In this document: piece after piece, positions 7,880 through 15,583 of the stretch
Layout of the letters: each line of letters opens with the position of its first letter
Numbering within the stretch: position 1 is the stretch's first letter
From: Phytobacter diazotrophicus
GTDB lineage: Bacteria; Pseudomonadota; Gammaproteobacteria; Enterobacterales; Enterobacteriaceae
Assembly (NCBI GenBank): GCA_004346725.1
Contig: SMDE01000005.1
Coordinates: 124,001 to 188,000 of the forward strand
DNA: 64,000 nucleotides
Reading direction: 5' to 3'
Notes under the pieces: model-generated
The model's input: the letters and a program-made list of their open reading frames with translations, nothing else
Database searches by the model: none
What the model was told of the DNA's origin: nothing
Translations under genes and position numbers: made by a program

Positions 7880-9115
7880 ATGCATTTACTTCGCCCCGCC
7901 ACACACCTCTGGCCGCCCGTTTTACTGGGCAGCCAGTTTGTATTCAATATCGGTTTTTACGCTGTCGTTCCCTTTCTGGCGATCTTTCTTCGCGATGACA
8001 TGCTGCTTTCCGGTGGAATGATCGGCCTGATTCTCGGGTTAAGAACCTTTTCACAACAGGGCATGTTTATCGTTGGCGGTGCCCTGTCCGACCGCTTCGG
8101 CGCCCGCAGCATCATACTTTGCGGCTGTGTTATCCGCGTGGTGGGGTATCTGCTGCTGGCACTGGGTGACAGTATCACGCCGATTATTCTCGGCGCTTGT
8201 CTGACAGGCATTGGCGGCGCCCTTTTCTCTCCGTCCATAGAAGCCTTGCTGGCAAAGGCGGGTACGGACAGTGAAGCGAACGGCAGGCGCAACCGCGCGG
8301 AATGGTTCGCGCTTTTTGCCGTCTGCGGCGAGCTTGGCGCGGTGCTCGGCCCTGTTCTGGGTTCCATGCTGGCCGGTCTGGGATTTCGCCAGGTCTCTCT
8401 GGCGGGGGCTGCGGTATTTATCGTTGCGCTTGGCGTGCTGCATTTTTGCCTGCCGCGCAATCCGTCACGCCAGACGACGCTGCATATTACGCCGTGGTGG
8501 ACCACCTTTCGCCAGCCGCGGTTTGTGGCGTTTATTATCGCCTACAGTTCATGGCTATTGAGCTACAACCAATTATACCTGGCATTGCCGGTGGAGATTG
8601 CCCGCGCCGGCGGCAGCGAGAAGGATTTAGGGCCGTTGTTTATGTTGGCTTCGGGGCTGATCATTCTGTTTCAGCTTCCCCTCGCCCGCTTTGCCCGGCG
8701 CGTTGGCGCGGTGCGGATATTGCCCTGCGGCTTTCTGCTATTGTCCGCGTCGTTTCTGAGTGTCGCTCTGTTCGCCGCATCGACGCCCCCGGACTCCTGG
8801 CTTCGCCTGCTGCCCGCCGCCTGTTTTGTTACGCTGCTGACGATGGGACAGATGTTACTGGTGCCCTCAGCAAAAGATTTGATCCCGCAATTTGCCGCGC
8901 CGTCCATGTTGGGTGCACACTATGGTGCACTGGCAACCGCTGGCGGTATTACGGTGCTGGCGGGTAATTTCCTGCTGGGCAGCCAGCTCGACCGGGCGTT
9001 AACGCCCTCAGCCGATGCCATCTCCCCCTGGTTGCAACTGGCGGTATTTCCGTTTTTAAGCGCTATCGCCCTGTTTTTTATTTGCCGGACCGGGCGGGGA
9101 AAAGAGAGCCGTTAA
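7880..9115 (+). CDS. MFS transporter linked to the iron-type ABC operon
   Basis: Inner-membrane MFS protein of 411 residues, MdtH-like, with loop motif GGALSDRFGARS after the second helix. It begins 14 bases after the ATPase stop on the same strand, so it is probably the fourth gene of the Fur-controlled operon. MFS genes in such a position often export the apo-siderophore or recycle the chelator; that role is inferred only from context. The last four bases overlap the end of the convergent regulator gene. Confidence 0.8.
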   Translation: MHLLRPATHLWPPVLLGSQFVFNIGFYAVVPFLAIFLRDDMLLSGGMIGLILGLRTFSQQGMFIVGGALSDRFGARSIILCGCVIRVVGYLLLALGDSITPIILGACLTGIGGALFSPSIEALLAKAGTDSEANGRRNRAEWFALFAVCGELGAVLGPVLGSMLAGLGFRQVSLAGAAVFIVALGVLHFCLPRNPSRQTTLHITPWWTTFRQPRFVAFIIAYSSWLLSYNQLYLALPVEIARAGGSEKDLGPLFMLASGLIILFQLPLARFARRVGAVRILPCGFLLLSASFLSVALFAASTPPDSWLRLLPAACFVTLLTMGQMLLVPSAKDLIPQFAAPSMLGAHYGALATAGGITVLAGNFLLGSQLDRALTPSADAISPWLQLAVFPFLSAIALFFICRTGRGKESR

Positions 9116-10134
9116 CGCGTTATTTCTCCGCGCATGTCTCTGGATCGGTTTTTCACCCACTCTTTGTACATCCCCGGAGACATGCCCATCACGGCATTAA
9201 ATGCGCGTCGGAATGCCGTTTCATCGTTGTATCCACACTCTGTTGCGACTTGTGAAACCGTCTTGCCGCGATTTTCCAGCAGCATAGCCGCTGTCTCCAT
9301 GCGTACACGAGTAATAAAGCTTTTGGGACTTTCCTGCGTGAGTTCTGTCATTTTGCGATTGAGCGTTCTGGTGGTCATATTAAGCGATGCGGCAAGCTGC
9401 TCGACCGTTATCGATGGATCCTGAAAACGCACCAGGTGTTCGGCTTTAATGAGTAACGGATGGCGCGAATTCAAAAATCCCGCCGGGGCATAGAGATGTT
9501 GTGAGAGTGGCTGGCTATCAGCAACGGCCATATCAGCAGTCAGTTTTGCCATCTCATCGCCCGCGTACAACCTGACAACGTGTATCGCCAGATCCACCCA
9601 TGAAAGCGGCCCGCCGGTGGTGATGATATTCCGGTCTTCCACCAGCGCTTTCCCCCAGACGGGTTTTGTAAGCGGATAGCGTTCCCTGAACGTGTGATAT
9701 AACCACCATGTTGTCGCGCACATCCGTCCGTTTAACAGCCCGGCTTCTGCCAGAATAAAGCCCCCCGCGCAGGCACCGGCAACGGCACATCCTTGCTGAT
9801 ATTGTGCTTTTACCCACCGCGCTGCATCGGTGATTGCCGCTTTGGAAAGCGGATATTTTTCTTCATCAAGACGCATGCCGCTGGCAATAATCAGCGAATA
9901 TTTATCGCTCTCAAAGGATCCTTCACTTTCAATCCGCCTGCCCTGCGCATCGATGACGGGATGACCATCCGCCGTGACGATCTGCGCGCTAAAACCCGGT
10001 TCGTTACCGGCATCGCGATGACACAGCGCCGGGTTTTGCTCAGCCACCTGATTTGCCAGCCAGAACATATCAGACAACCCCGAGAGGGCCGATTTCATAC
10101 TTCCCGGCACCGCGAGTAAGGCAATTTTCATCAT
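9112..10134 (-). CDS. GlxA-family AraC regulator (DJ-1/PfpI + HTH)
   Basis: Transcription regulator with an N-terminal class-I glutamine amidotransferase/DJ-1-like domain (about residues 3-190, elbow AGACAGGFILAEAG with the central Cys) and a C-terminal AraC helix-turn-helix pair (about 225-330, VSQVATECGYNDETAFRRAF). Such proteins sense small molecules and regulate catabolic or stress genes. The start at 10134 has CAGGAC upstream; an in-frame TTG at 10137 was discounted. Divergent from the split hydrolase and azoR genes, which are its likely targets. Confidence 0.85.
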   Translation of the reverse strand: MMKIALLAVPGSMKSALSGLSDMFWLANQVAEQNPALCHRDAGNEPGFSAQIVTADGHPVIDAQGRRIESEGSFESDKYSLIIASGMRLDEEKYPLSKAAITDAARWVKAQYQQGCAVAGACAGGFILAEAGLLNGRMCATTWWLYHTFRERYPLTKPVWGKALVEDRNIITTGGPLSWVDLAIHVVRLYAGDEMAKLTADMAVADSQPLSQHLYAPAGFLNSRHPLLIKAEHLVRFQDPSITVEQLAASLNMTTRTLNRKMTELTQESPKSFITRVRMETAAMLLENRGKTVSQVATECGYNDETAFRRAFNAVMGMSPGMYKEWVKNRSRDMRGEITR

Positions 10135-10256
10135 CAAGTCCTGAAAAACACAATGTCCGATTTTGCATGATACCTGTCATTAACGACACTTAATATCGCT
10201 TTCGGCATGGCGTTACACTCTGGAAACGTTATTTATACGCATCGGGATACCCTGCT

Positions 10257-11026
10257 ATGTCCTTTTTCATCAATAAAATCATGCGACACGCGTCGTTTCT
10301 GCTCTGCCTCATTTTTGCAACAAGCGCTGGCGCACAGGAGTCAATTATCAAAAACATCGTTCTGGTTCATGGCGCATTTACCGATGGATCGAGTTGGTCC
10401 GCTGTCACTGCGCTCCTGCAGGCCAAAGGGTATAACGTTACCGCCGTACAAAACCCGCTGACTTCTCTTAACGATGATGTGGCGGCAACGGAGCGCGTCC
10501 TGCAACGGCAACACGGCGACGTACTGCTTGTCGGCCACTCCTGGGGTGGCGCGGTGATTACCCAGGCCGGAAATGGTGAAAACGTGAAAGGGCTTGTCTA
10601 TCTGTCGGCACTGGTGCCCGACAGCGGTGAATCTGTTACCGATACCCTTACGCGCCTGAATGCCCCATGAGTGGGATGCAGCCAGATAACAACGGCTTGA
10701 TTTGGCTGGATAACCCGGAGATGTTCCAAAACGTTATGGCAAATGATCTGCCTGAGCCTCAGGCGCGTTTACTTGCCGCAGCACAACAACCGATAGCAGC
10801 GAAAGCCTTCAATGAAAAAGTGAACCATGCCGCCTGGCACAATAAGCCATCGTGGTATTTAGTCACAGTAAAAGACAACGCGCTTAACCCTGCCGTACAA
10901 AACTTATTGGCGCGAGAAGCTGGCGCTAATATCACCCACCTCCCGTCAAGTCATATGTCAATGGTATCGCACCCGAAGGACGTTGCGGCGCTTATTGATA
11001 AAGCAGCACACAACCTTAAACAGTGA
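10257..11026 (+). pseudogene. Secreted alpha/beta hydrolase, split by a frameshift
   Basis: Two adjacent frames together encode one alpha/beta hydrolase. The first (10257-10670) has a signal peptide (cleaved near AGAQE), oxyanion region LVHGAFTDGSSW and nucleophile motif GHSWGG. The second (10667-11026) begins where the first stops and supplies the lid and catalytic His region (SSHMSMVSHP). Intact relatives run straight through the ...RLNAP-M... junction, so one base is missing at the CCCC run (10662-10666) relative to a functional copy. The two frames overlap as ATGA, so coupled production of two fragments is possible, but loss of function is more likely. Assembly error at the homopolymer is the other explanation. 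Confidence 0.75.
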
Positions 11027-11047
11027 CATTACACAGGTGTATTTATC

Positions 11048-11671
11048 ATGCAAATCCTACATATCGATTCCAGTATTACATTGGAAAATTCTGTTTCCCG
11101 TCAGTTATCTTATGAAGTTGTAAAAGCGCTAACGGAAAACGGACAGTGTGAAAATATTATTTATCGTGATCTGGTTAAAGACGAAATACCTCACTTAACG
11201 GGTGATATTGCTGCCGGGTTCAGAGCAGTATCTGGCGCAGTGACCACACCTGAACTGGCCACTGAATATGCCCTTTCAGAAAAGATCGTCAACGAGTTTC
11301 TGACCAGCGATATGATTGTCATTGGTGCTCCGATGTACAATTTTACGGTCGCCAGCCAGTTGAAAGCGTGGTTAGACAGGCTCGCGCAACCAGGTAAGAC
11401 GTTTCACTACACGGCAAATGGCCCGGTGGGGCTTGCGACCGGCAAGACAGTGGTTGTGGCTTCTGCGAGAGGCGGTTTCTATCACAACACGCCCCTGTCA
11501 GAAATGGATTTTCAGGAACATTATTTGCGCCATTTCTTTGCTTTTCTGGGCATCACCCAGGTGGAATTTATTCGGGTCGAGGGGGCATCAAAAGGCGAAA
11601 ATATTAAGCAGCAGGAAATATTGCGCGCGCTGAGCGTTATTCCCCAACTTATTGACAGCATTACACACTAA
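11048..11671 (+). CDS. FMN-dependent NADH-azoreductase paralogue
   Basis: AzoR-family flavodoxin-like quinone/azo reductase, 207 residues; the FMN phosphate loop is HIDSSITLENSVSRQL, and APMYNFTVASQLKAWLD with ASARGG line the flavin site. It reduces quinones and azo compounds by two-electron transfer with NADH. It diverges enough from E. coli AzoR to be a paralogue, so no symbol is given. It follows the split hydrolase by 21 bases and is followed closely by a YciI-like gene; with the divergent GlxA-type regulator this looks like an electrophile or quinone response unit. Confidence 0.88.
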   Translation: MQILHIDSSITLENSVSRQLSYEVVKALTENGQCENIIYRDLVKDEIPHLTGDIAAGFRAVSGAVTTPELATEYALSEKIVNEFLTSDMIVIGAPMYNFTVASQLKAWLDRLAQPGKTFHYTANGPVGLATGKTVVVASARGGFYHNTPLSEMDFQEHYLRHFFAFLGITQVEFIRVEGASKGENIKQQEILRALSVIPQLIDSITH

Positions 11672-11683
11672 TAGGATCTCGCT

Positions 11684-11992
11684 ATGTTATACGCCGTAAC
11701 GCTGTATTATTTATGCTCTGAATCGGAGCTGGGTGCCCATATTGATGCGCATAAAAAGTGGCTGGTTGAGGGGATCAGTAAAGCAGGTGTCATCCTGGCC
11801 GGACCTCTCACAAGCGGTACCGGAGGGTATATTCTGTTTCACGGTGATAATGAAAAAGATATTTACGCGTATCTGGAAAAAGACCCGTTTGTCATACACA
11901 ACAAGGTTACCGTGAATGTACTTAATATCGAGCCCATGTTGTGTTCAAATGCATTTCCTCCGCAATGGGCAGCAAATGCAAAGCTAATATAA
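11684..11992 (+). CDS. YciI-like domain protein
   Basis: Protein of 102 residues with the ferredoxin-like YCII fold: HIDAHKKWL contains the conserved His, followed by GVILAGPL and a C-terminal strand pair (DPFVIHNKVTVNVLNI). YciI-like proteins are small enzymes or ligand-binding subunits of uncertain function. It starts 12 bases after the azoreductase and is followed by a clear terminator, so it is the last gene of that operon. Confidence 0.82.
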   Translation: MLYAVTLYYLCSESELGAHIDAHKKWLVEGISKAGVILAGPLTSGTGGYILFHGDNEKDIYAYLEKDPFVIHNKVTVNVLNIEPMLCSNAFPPQWAANAKLI

Positions 11993-12001
11993 TGGAACAA
12001 T

Positions 12002-12022
12002 AAGGGGGGTATTCCCCCTTTT
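12002..12022 (+). terminator. Rho-independent terminator
   Basis: AAGGGGG (12002-12008) pairs with CCCCCTT (12014-12020) around a 5-base loop, followed by a short T run. It ends the hydrolase-azoR-YciI operon just after the stop at 11992. Confidence 0.8.
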
Positions 12023-12109
12023 ATTGATGTCAGTCGCTGTGTGCGCCGTTACCCCCTTGCCCCCCCTCTTCCTGTTGACTTAAATTGTAATAAGCGTACA
12101 TTTCAGGAC

Positions 12110-13090
12110 ATGAAGACATTCCTGATAATCGTTCCTGATGGCGGCATGTTGTTTGAAGCCGCCGGTATCGCCGACATTCTGATGCAGGCTAATCGTCTGC
12201 ATGCACAAGACGGCCCGCAGCCGCGCTACCGCTTCTCTCTCGCTACGACTCAACCTCACCAGGTCATCCATGGTCAATCCGGGTTAAATCTGCTCGCCGA
12301 TAGCCGTTTGCATGAAATCGACCCGCGTGAGCCCTGGGATACCATCATGATTACCGGACGCGGCGAGGATGAAGACGAAGGCACCGCGGTGGTCGACTGG
12401 CTACGTCTCGCTGCCCCCCATGCGCGGCGGGTGGTCTCTATTTGCGGTGGCGCGATGTTGCTGGCCGAAGCAGGGTTGCTCAGTGGACGAAGAGCAACCA
12501 CCCACTGGCGACTGCTGGAAACCATGCAAACACGCTTTCCTGACATCACCCTCGAAGCCGGCCCCTTGTATGTTCAGGATGGCCCTGTCTGGACCTCCGG
12601 CGGCGTCAGTTCGGGCTTTGACCTGACGCTCGCGCTGGTTGAAGACGACTACGGGTTTAGCCTCGCGCTGGAAGTGGCCCAGAATATGGTGATGTATCTG
12701 CGTCGTCCTGGCGGTCAGCTCCAGTTCAGTCGTTACAATTTGCAGCAGGCCAGTAGCGTGGGTCCCATCAGTGACCTGCAAAGCTGGATCCTTACCCATC
12801 TGAACGAAGACTTGTCGGTGGACAAACTGGCGGAACGTGCGGCGATGAGCCCGCGTAATTTTACCCGTGTGTTCACGCGCGAAACGGGTGCTCCACCGGC
12901 GCGTTACGTTGCCGAAGCACGCCTGGCCGCGGCGCGTAACCGGCTGGAACAAACCAACGAAACGCTGGACAAGATTGCCGCTGAGACCGGCTTTGGCAGC
13001 AGCATCAATTTACGGCGAATTTTCGAACGCCAGTTACACCTTACCCCTGGCGAGTATCGTCAGCGCTTCCACTGCCGCAAAATGGCGTAA
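12110..13090 (+). CDS. GlxA-family AraC regulator (DJ-1/PfpI + HTH)
   Basis: Second GlxA-type regulator in the window, 326 residues from the ATG at 12110 (MKTFLIIVPDGG); an upstream extension of the frame crosses the preceding non-coding spacer and lacks support. N-terminal DJ-1-like domain with nucleophile-elbow SICGGAMLLAEAG; C-terminal AraC HTH (LDKIAAETGFGSSINLRRIF). It precedes the GAPDH gene by 79 bases on the same strand and may control it. The Shine-Dalgarno (CAGGAC) lies unusually close to the start. Confidence 0.85.
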   Translation: MKTFLIIVPDGGMLFEAAGIADILMQANRLHAQDGPQPRYRFSLATTQPHQVIHGQSGLNLLADSRLHEIDPREPWDTIMITGRGEDEDEGTAVVDWLRLAAPHARRVVSICGGAMLLAEAGLLSGRRATTHWRLLETMQTRFPDITLEAGPLYVQDGPVWTSGGVSSGFDLTLALVEDDYGFSLALEVAQNMVMYLRRPGGQLQFSRYNLQQASSVGPISDLQSWILTHLNEDLSVDKLAERAAMSPRNFTRVFTRETGAPPARYVAEARLAAARNRLEQTNETLDKIAAETGFGSSINLRRIFERQLHLTPGEYRQRFHCRKMA

Positions 13091-13137
13091 AGTGATCCTT
13101 ATTTGTCGTTTACGCCAAACCGCCGCCGACCTACAGT

Positions 13138-13150
13138 GATGTCAGACATC
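13138..13150. promoter_or_regulatory. palindrome upstream of the GAPDH gene
   Basis: GATGTC-A-GACATC (13138-13150) is a perfect 6-base inverted repeat, 19 bases before the GAPDH start and just before its AAGGAG ribosome site. The position suits an operator or an mRNA feature. Which protein binds it, if any, is unknown. Confidence 0.4.
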
Positions 13151-13169
13151 GGATAAGAAGGAGTTCATC

Positions 13170-14180
13170 ATGGTTAAGGTCGGCATTAACGGTTTTGGCA
13201 GGATTGGTCGTAACGTACTGCGTGCTGCGCTGGGCGATAAAGAAATTCAGATTGTGGCGATTAACGATCTGACGGACAGCAAAACGCTGGCGCATCTGTT
13301 AAAACACGATTCACTACTGGGCACCCTTCCCGTTCCCGTCGAAGCAGGCGAAGGCCAGTTAATTGTCGATGGTCAGGCCGTACGGGTGTTTAGCGAACGC
13401 GACCCGGCAAATATTCCCTGGCGTGACGTTGGCGTCGATATTGTGATTGAAGCCACCGGCTTCTTTACCGATCGCGAAAAAGCGGCGGTACACATCAGCA
13501 GCGGCGGCGCGAAACGCGTGATTATCTCCGCTCCGGGTAAAAACGATGACCTGACCATTGTGCTGGGGGTTAATGACCAGCAATACGATCCCGCGCGCCA
13601 TTTTGTTGTGAGCAACGGCAGTTGTACGACGAATGGTCTGGCCCCGGCCGCGCAGGTGCTGCATCAGAATTTTGGTATCGAACATGGCCTGATGAATACC
13701 ACTCACGCCTACACCAACAGCCAGGTTTTGCACGACCAGCCAGAAAAAGACCTGCGTGGCGCGCGGGCGGCGGCACTCTCCATCGTGCCGTATTCCAGCG
13801 GCGCGGCGAAAGCGCTGGGGAAAGTTATCCCGGAACTGGACGGACGCCTCACCGGTTATTCCTTACGTGTGCCGGTGCCAGTGGTATCGATTGTGGACCT
13901 GACCGTGACCTTAAAACGCGATGTGACGGTAGACGAAGTGAACGCGGCTTTCCGCAACGCTGCCGAAGCCGGTCCGCTGAAAGGCATCCTGGGGTACAGC
14001 GACGAACCGCTGGTCTCCAGCGATTACCAGGGCGATCCGCGCTCGTCCATTATCGATGGGCTGTCGACACTGGTGATTGGCGGTAATCTGGTGAAAATCC
14101 TCGCCTGGTATGACAACGAGTGGGGCTTCTCTAACCGCCTGGTTGACCTTGCGAAAAAGATGGCACAGCGCGGGTTGTAA
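13170..14180 (+). CDS. Type I glyceraldehyde-3-phosphate dehydrogenase paralogue
   Basis: Phosphorylating GAPDH, 336 residues. NAD site GFGRIG (8-13) with Asp33 selecting NAD; catalytic Cys152 in SNGSCTTN and His179 in NTTHAYTN are present. It is closer to Bacillus-type Gap (LKHDSLLG, DNEWGFSNR) than to enteric GapA, so it is an extra copy probably gained by transfer. The usual Ala before SCTTN is Gly here. Context (GlxA-type regulator upstream, terminator downstream) separates it from glycolytic genes. A conditional or inhibitor-resistant isoenzyme is possible but unproven. Confidence 0.9.
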   Translation: MVKVGINGFGRIGRNVLRAALGDKEIQIVAINDLTDSKTLAHLLKHDSLLGTLPVPVEAGEGQLIVDGQAVRVFSERDPANIPWRDVGVDIVIEATGFFTDREKAAVHISSGGAKRVIISAPGKNDDLTIVLGVNDQQYDPARHFVVSNGSCTTNGLAPAAQVLHQNFGIEHGLMNTTHAYTNSQVLHDQPEKDLRGARAAALSIVPYSSGAAKALGKVIPELDGRLTGYSLRVPVPVVSIVDLTVTLKRDVTVDEVNAAFRNAAEAGPLKGILGYSDEPLVSSDYQGDPRSSIIDGLSTLVIGGNLVKILAWYDNEWGFSNRLVDLAKKMAQRGL

Positions 14181-14198
14181 TAACATCCGCATAAACGA

Positions 14199-14223
14199 AA
14201 CCACGCTGCGGCGTGGTTTTTTC
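14199..14223 (+). terminator. Rho-independent terminator after GAPDH
   Basis: AACCACGC (14199-14206) and GCGTGGTT (14211-14218) form an 8-base stem with a TGCG loop, followed by a T-tract. It separates GAPDH from the convergent regulator gene ending at 14236. Confidence 0.88.
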
Positions 14224-14235
14224 GTCTTATTACGA

Positions 14236-14823
14236 TCAGAACGTCACGGGCGTGTTCACCCATAGCACTCTGGCGACCACGGTACCAATATTGCGGTAAC
14301 CATGCGGGATCTGGCTCGGGAAATAGAACGAATCCCCCTGCTCCAGGGTCCAGACATCGTCTCCCAGACGCAGTTCCAGTTCACCTTCCAGCACATAGCC
14401 CATCTCTTCGCCGTGGTGCTCAATCAGACCGTCACTGGCGACACCCGGCTCGATAATATGAATATTTCCCTGCAGCAAACCGCCCTTGTGATGCCAGGTC
14501 AGGTTCTCAAGCTCAATCCCCCCTTTTTTGCTGCGTTGCAAAAAACGTTTACGGTTACGCTGGGAAGGTTTCAGAACGGGTTGATCGGCGGTCCAGTCAT
14601 CGGCCATCAGATCGGCAATACTGGTCTCCAGCGCCTTTGCCAGACGGTGCAGCATCGCCAGCGACGGCGAAGCTGCGTCATTTTCCAGTTTGGATAACAG
14701 ACTTTCCGAGCATTCCACCTTTTGCGCAAGCTGCTTGAGGGTCATTTCCTGCACCAGGCGTGCGTGGCGCAGCCGCATTCCCAGCGGGGTTCCGGTAGAT
14801 TTGATGTCAGCGTTTTTTTTCAT
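14236..14823 (-). CDS. XRE-cupin transcriptional regulator (PuuR-like)
   Basis: DNA-binding protein of 195 residues: Cro/C1 helix-turn-helix at about 15-70 (LKQLAQKVECSESLLSKLEN) and a C-terminal cupin at about 115-190 (HHGEEMGYVLEGELEL, PHGYRN) for a small ligand. PuuR-type regulators repress polyamine, amino-acid or hydantoin catabolism and are released by the substrate. It is the last gene on the strand of the ABC/amidohydrolase operon, 58 bases after DUF1989 across a hairpin, and is the obvious candidate regulator. Confidence 0.88.
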   Translation of the reverse strand: MKKNADIKSTGTPLGMRLRHARLVQEMTLKQLAQKVECSESLLSKLENDAASPSLAMLHRLAKALETSIADLMADDWTADQPVLKPSQRNRKRFLQRSKKGGIELENLTWHHKGGLLQGNIHIIEPGVASDGLIEHHGEEMGYVLEGELELRLGDDVWTLEQGDSFYFPSQIPHGYRNIGTVVARVLWVNTPVTF

Positions 14824-14850
14824 CTGTCTGCTTCAATAAAGTCTGCCTGT

Positions 14851-14869
14851 GGCCTGCGTCGCGCAGGCC
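14851..14869 (-). terminator. stem-loop between DUF1989 and XRE-cupin genes
   Basis: GGCCTGCG (14851-14858) and CGCAGGCC (14862-14869) make a tight 8-base stem with a 3-base loop. No T-tract follows on the minus strand, so it may reduce rather than end transcription into the regulator gene, or mark an mRNA processing point. Confidence 0.45.
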
Positions 14870-14881
14870 TGGCAAGAAAAA

Positions 14882-15583
14882 TCATCCCACAACGACGAAC
14901 TGAATTTCTTTCGGTGAGCAGCCGTTAATCGGCACGATGTCCTGTGGACAGGCGGACATCACGACCACGCAATCCAGCTCGGCACGAATCTCTACATAAT
15001 CACCTGCTTTACTGACGGTGGGCAACCAGGAAATGGAATAATCAGGATTTACCGGCGTGTTCATCCATAAATTGAGCGGTTGTGGCACTTCGCGGGCGCG
15101 CAGACCAATCGCATTGAGCGCCATACGCATATTATCGGCGCAGCTATCGTGGTACTCCGTAATGCCCATGTTGGTGTAACGGTAGAGATCGCAGGCGGCA
15201 ATCAGCGTGTCATGCACACCCGGTGAGGTATCGGTCAGCAGCGTCGCGATGGCGCGACGTTGGTTGGTCACCAGCACATCACCCGGCTGCGGGATGATTT
15301 TGTCGATAAAAGCACGGGTGTGCTCCATAGAGGCAAATTCGCTGAGATCGCTGCTGTTAAAAAACCATGTATCGCACACCTGGCTGCCAGGGGTGTTGAT
15401 GATCTTAATCACCTGCCCTTTTTTCAGTAAAACGGCGCGTCCGCAGCGGGGTGGAATAGTATAAAGCTCATTGAATACCGGCGCGCCATCGGCTGAAATC
15501 GGCGAGGTTGCCGTCGGGTTGATTCCCAGCGCGTCGCCATTGTCTTTCTCGCAGCAGGTTGGGTAATGTGCAGTTGCAGTCAT
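14882..15583 (-). CDS. DUF1989 (urea carboxylase-associated family) protein
   Basis: Protein of 233 residues of the DUF1989 family, found beside urea carboxylase and ureide/hydantoin genes; the chemistry is not established. Conserved blocks are the beta-rich N-half (PPRCGRAVLLKKGQVIKI), CDTWFFN, and a Cys-containing C-terminal block (VVMSACPQDIVPINGC). The N-terminal tail has several Cys/His residues. Start ATGA overlaps the amidohydrolase stop. It is the sixth coupled gene of the uptake/hydrolysis operon. Confidence 0.8.
   Translation of the reverse strand: MTATAHYPTCCEKDNGDALGINPTATSPISADGAPVFNELYTIPPRCGRAVLLKKGQVIKIINTPGSQVCDTWFFNSSDLSEFASMEHTRAFIDKIIPQPGDVLVTNQRRAIATLLTDTSPGVHDTLIAACDLYRYTNMGITEYHDSCADNMRMALNAIGLRAREVPQPLNLWMNTPVNPDYSISWLPTVSKAGDYVEIRAELDCVVVMSACPQDIVPINGCSPKEIQFVVVG

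Noticed and set aside
12041-12109. Upstream extension of the second GlxA-type regulator
   Set aside because: The extra residues follow the terminator region and match no DJ-1 domain; the family start is MKTFLIIVPDGG at 12110.
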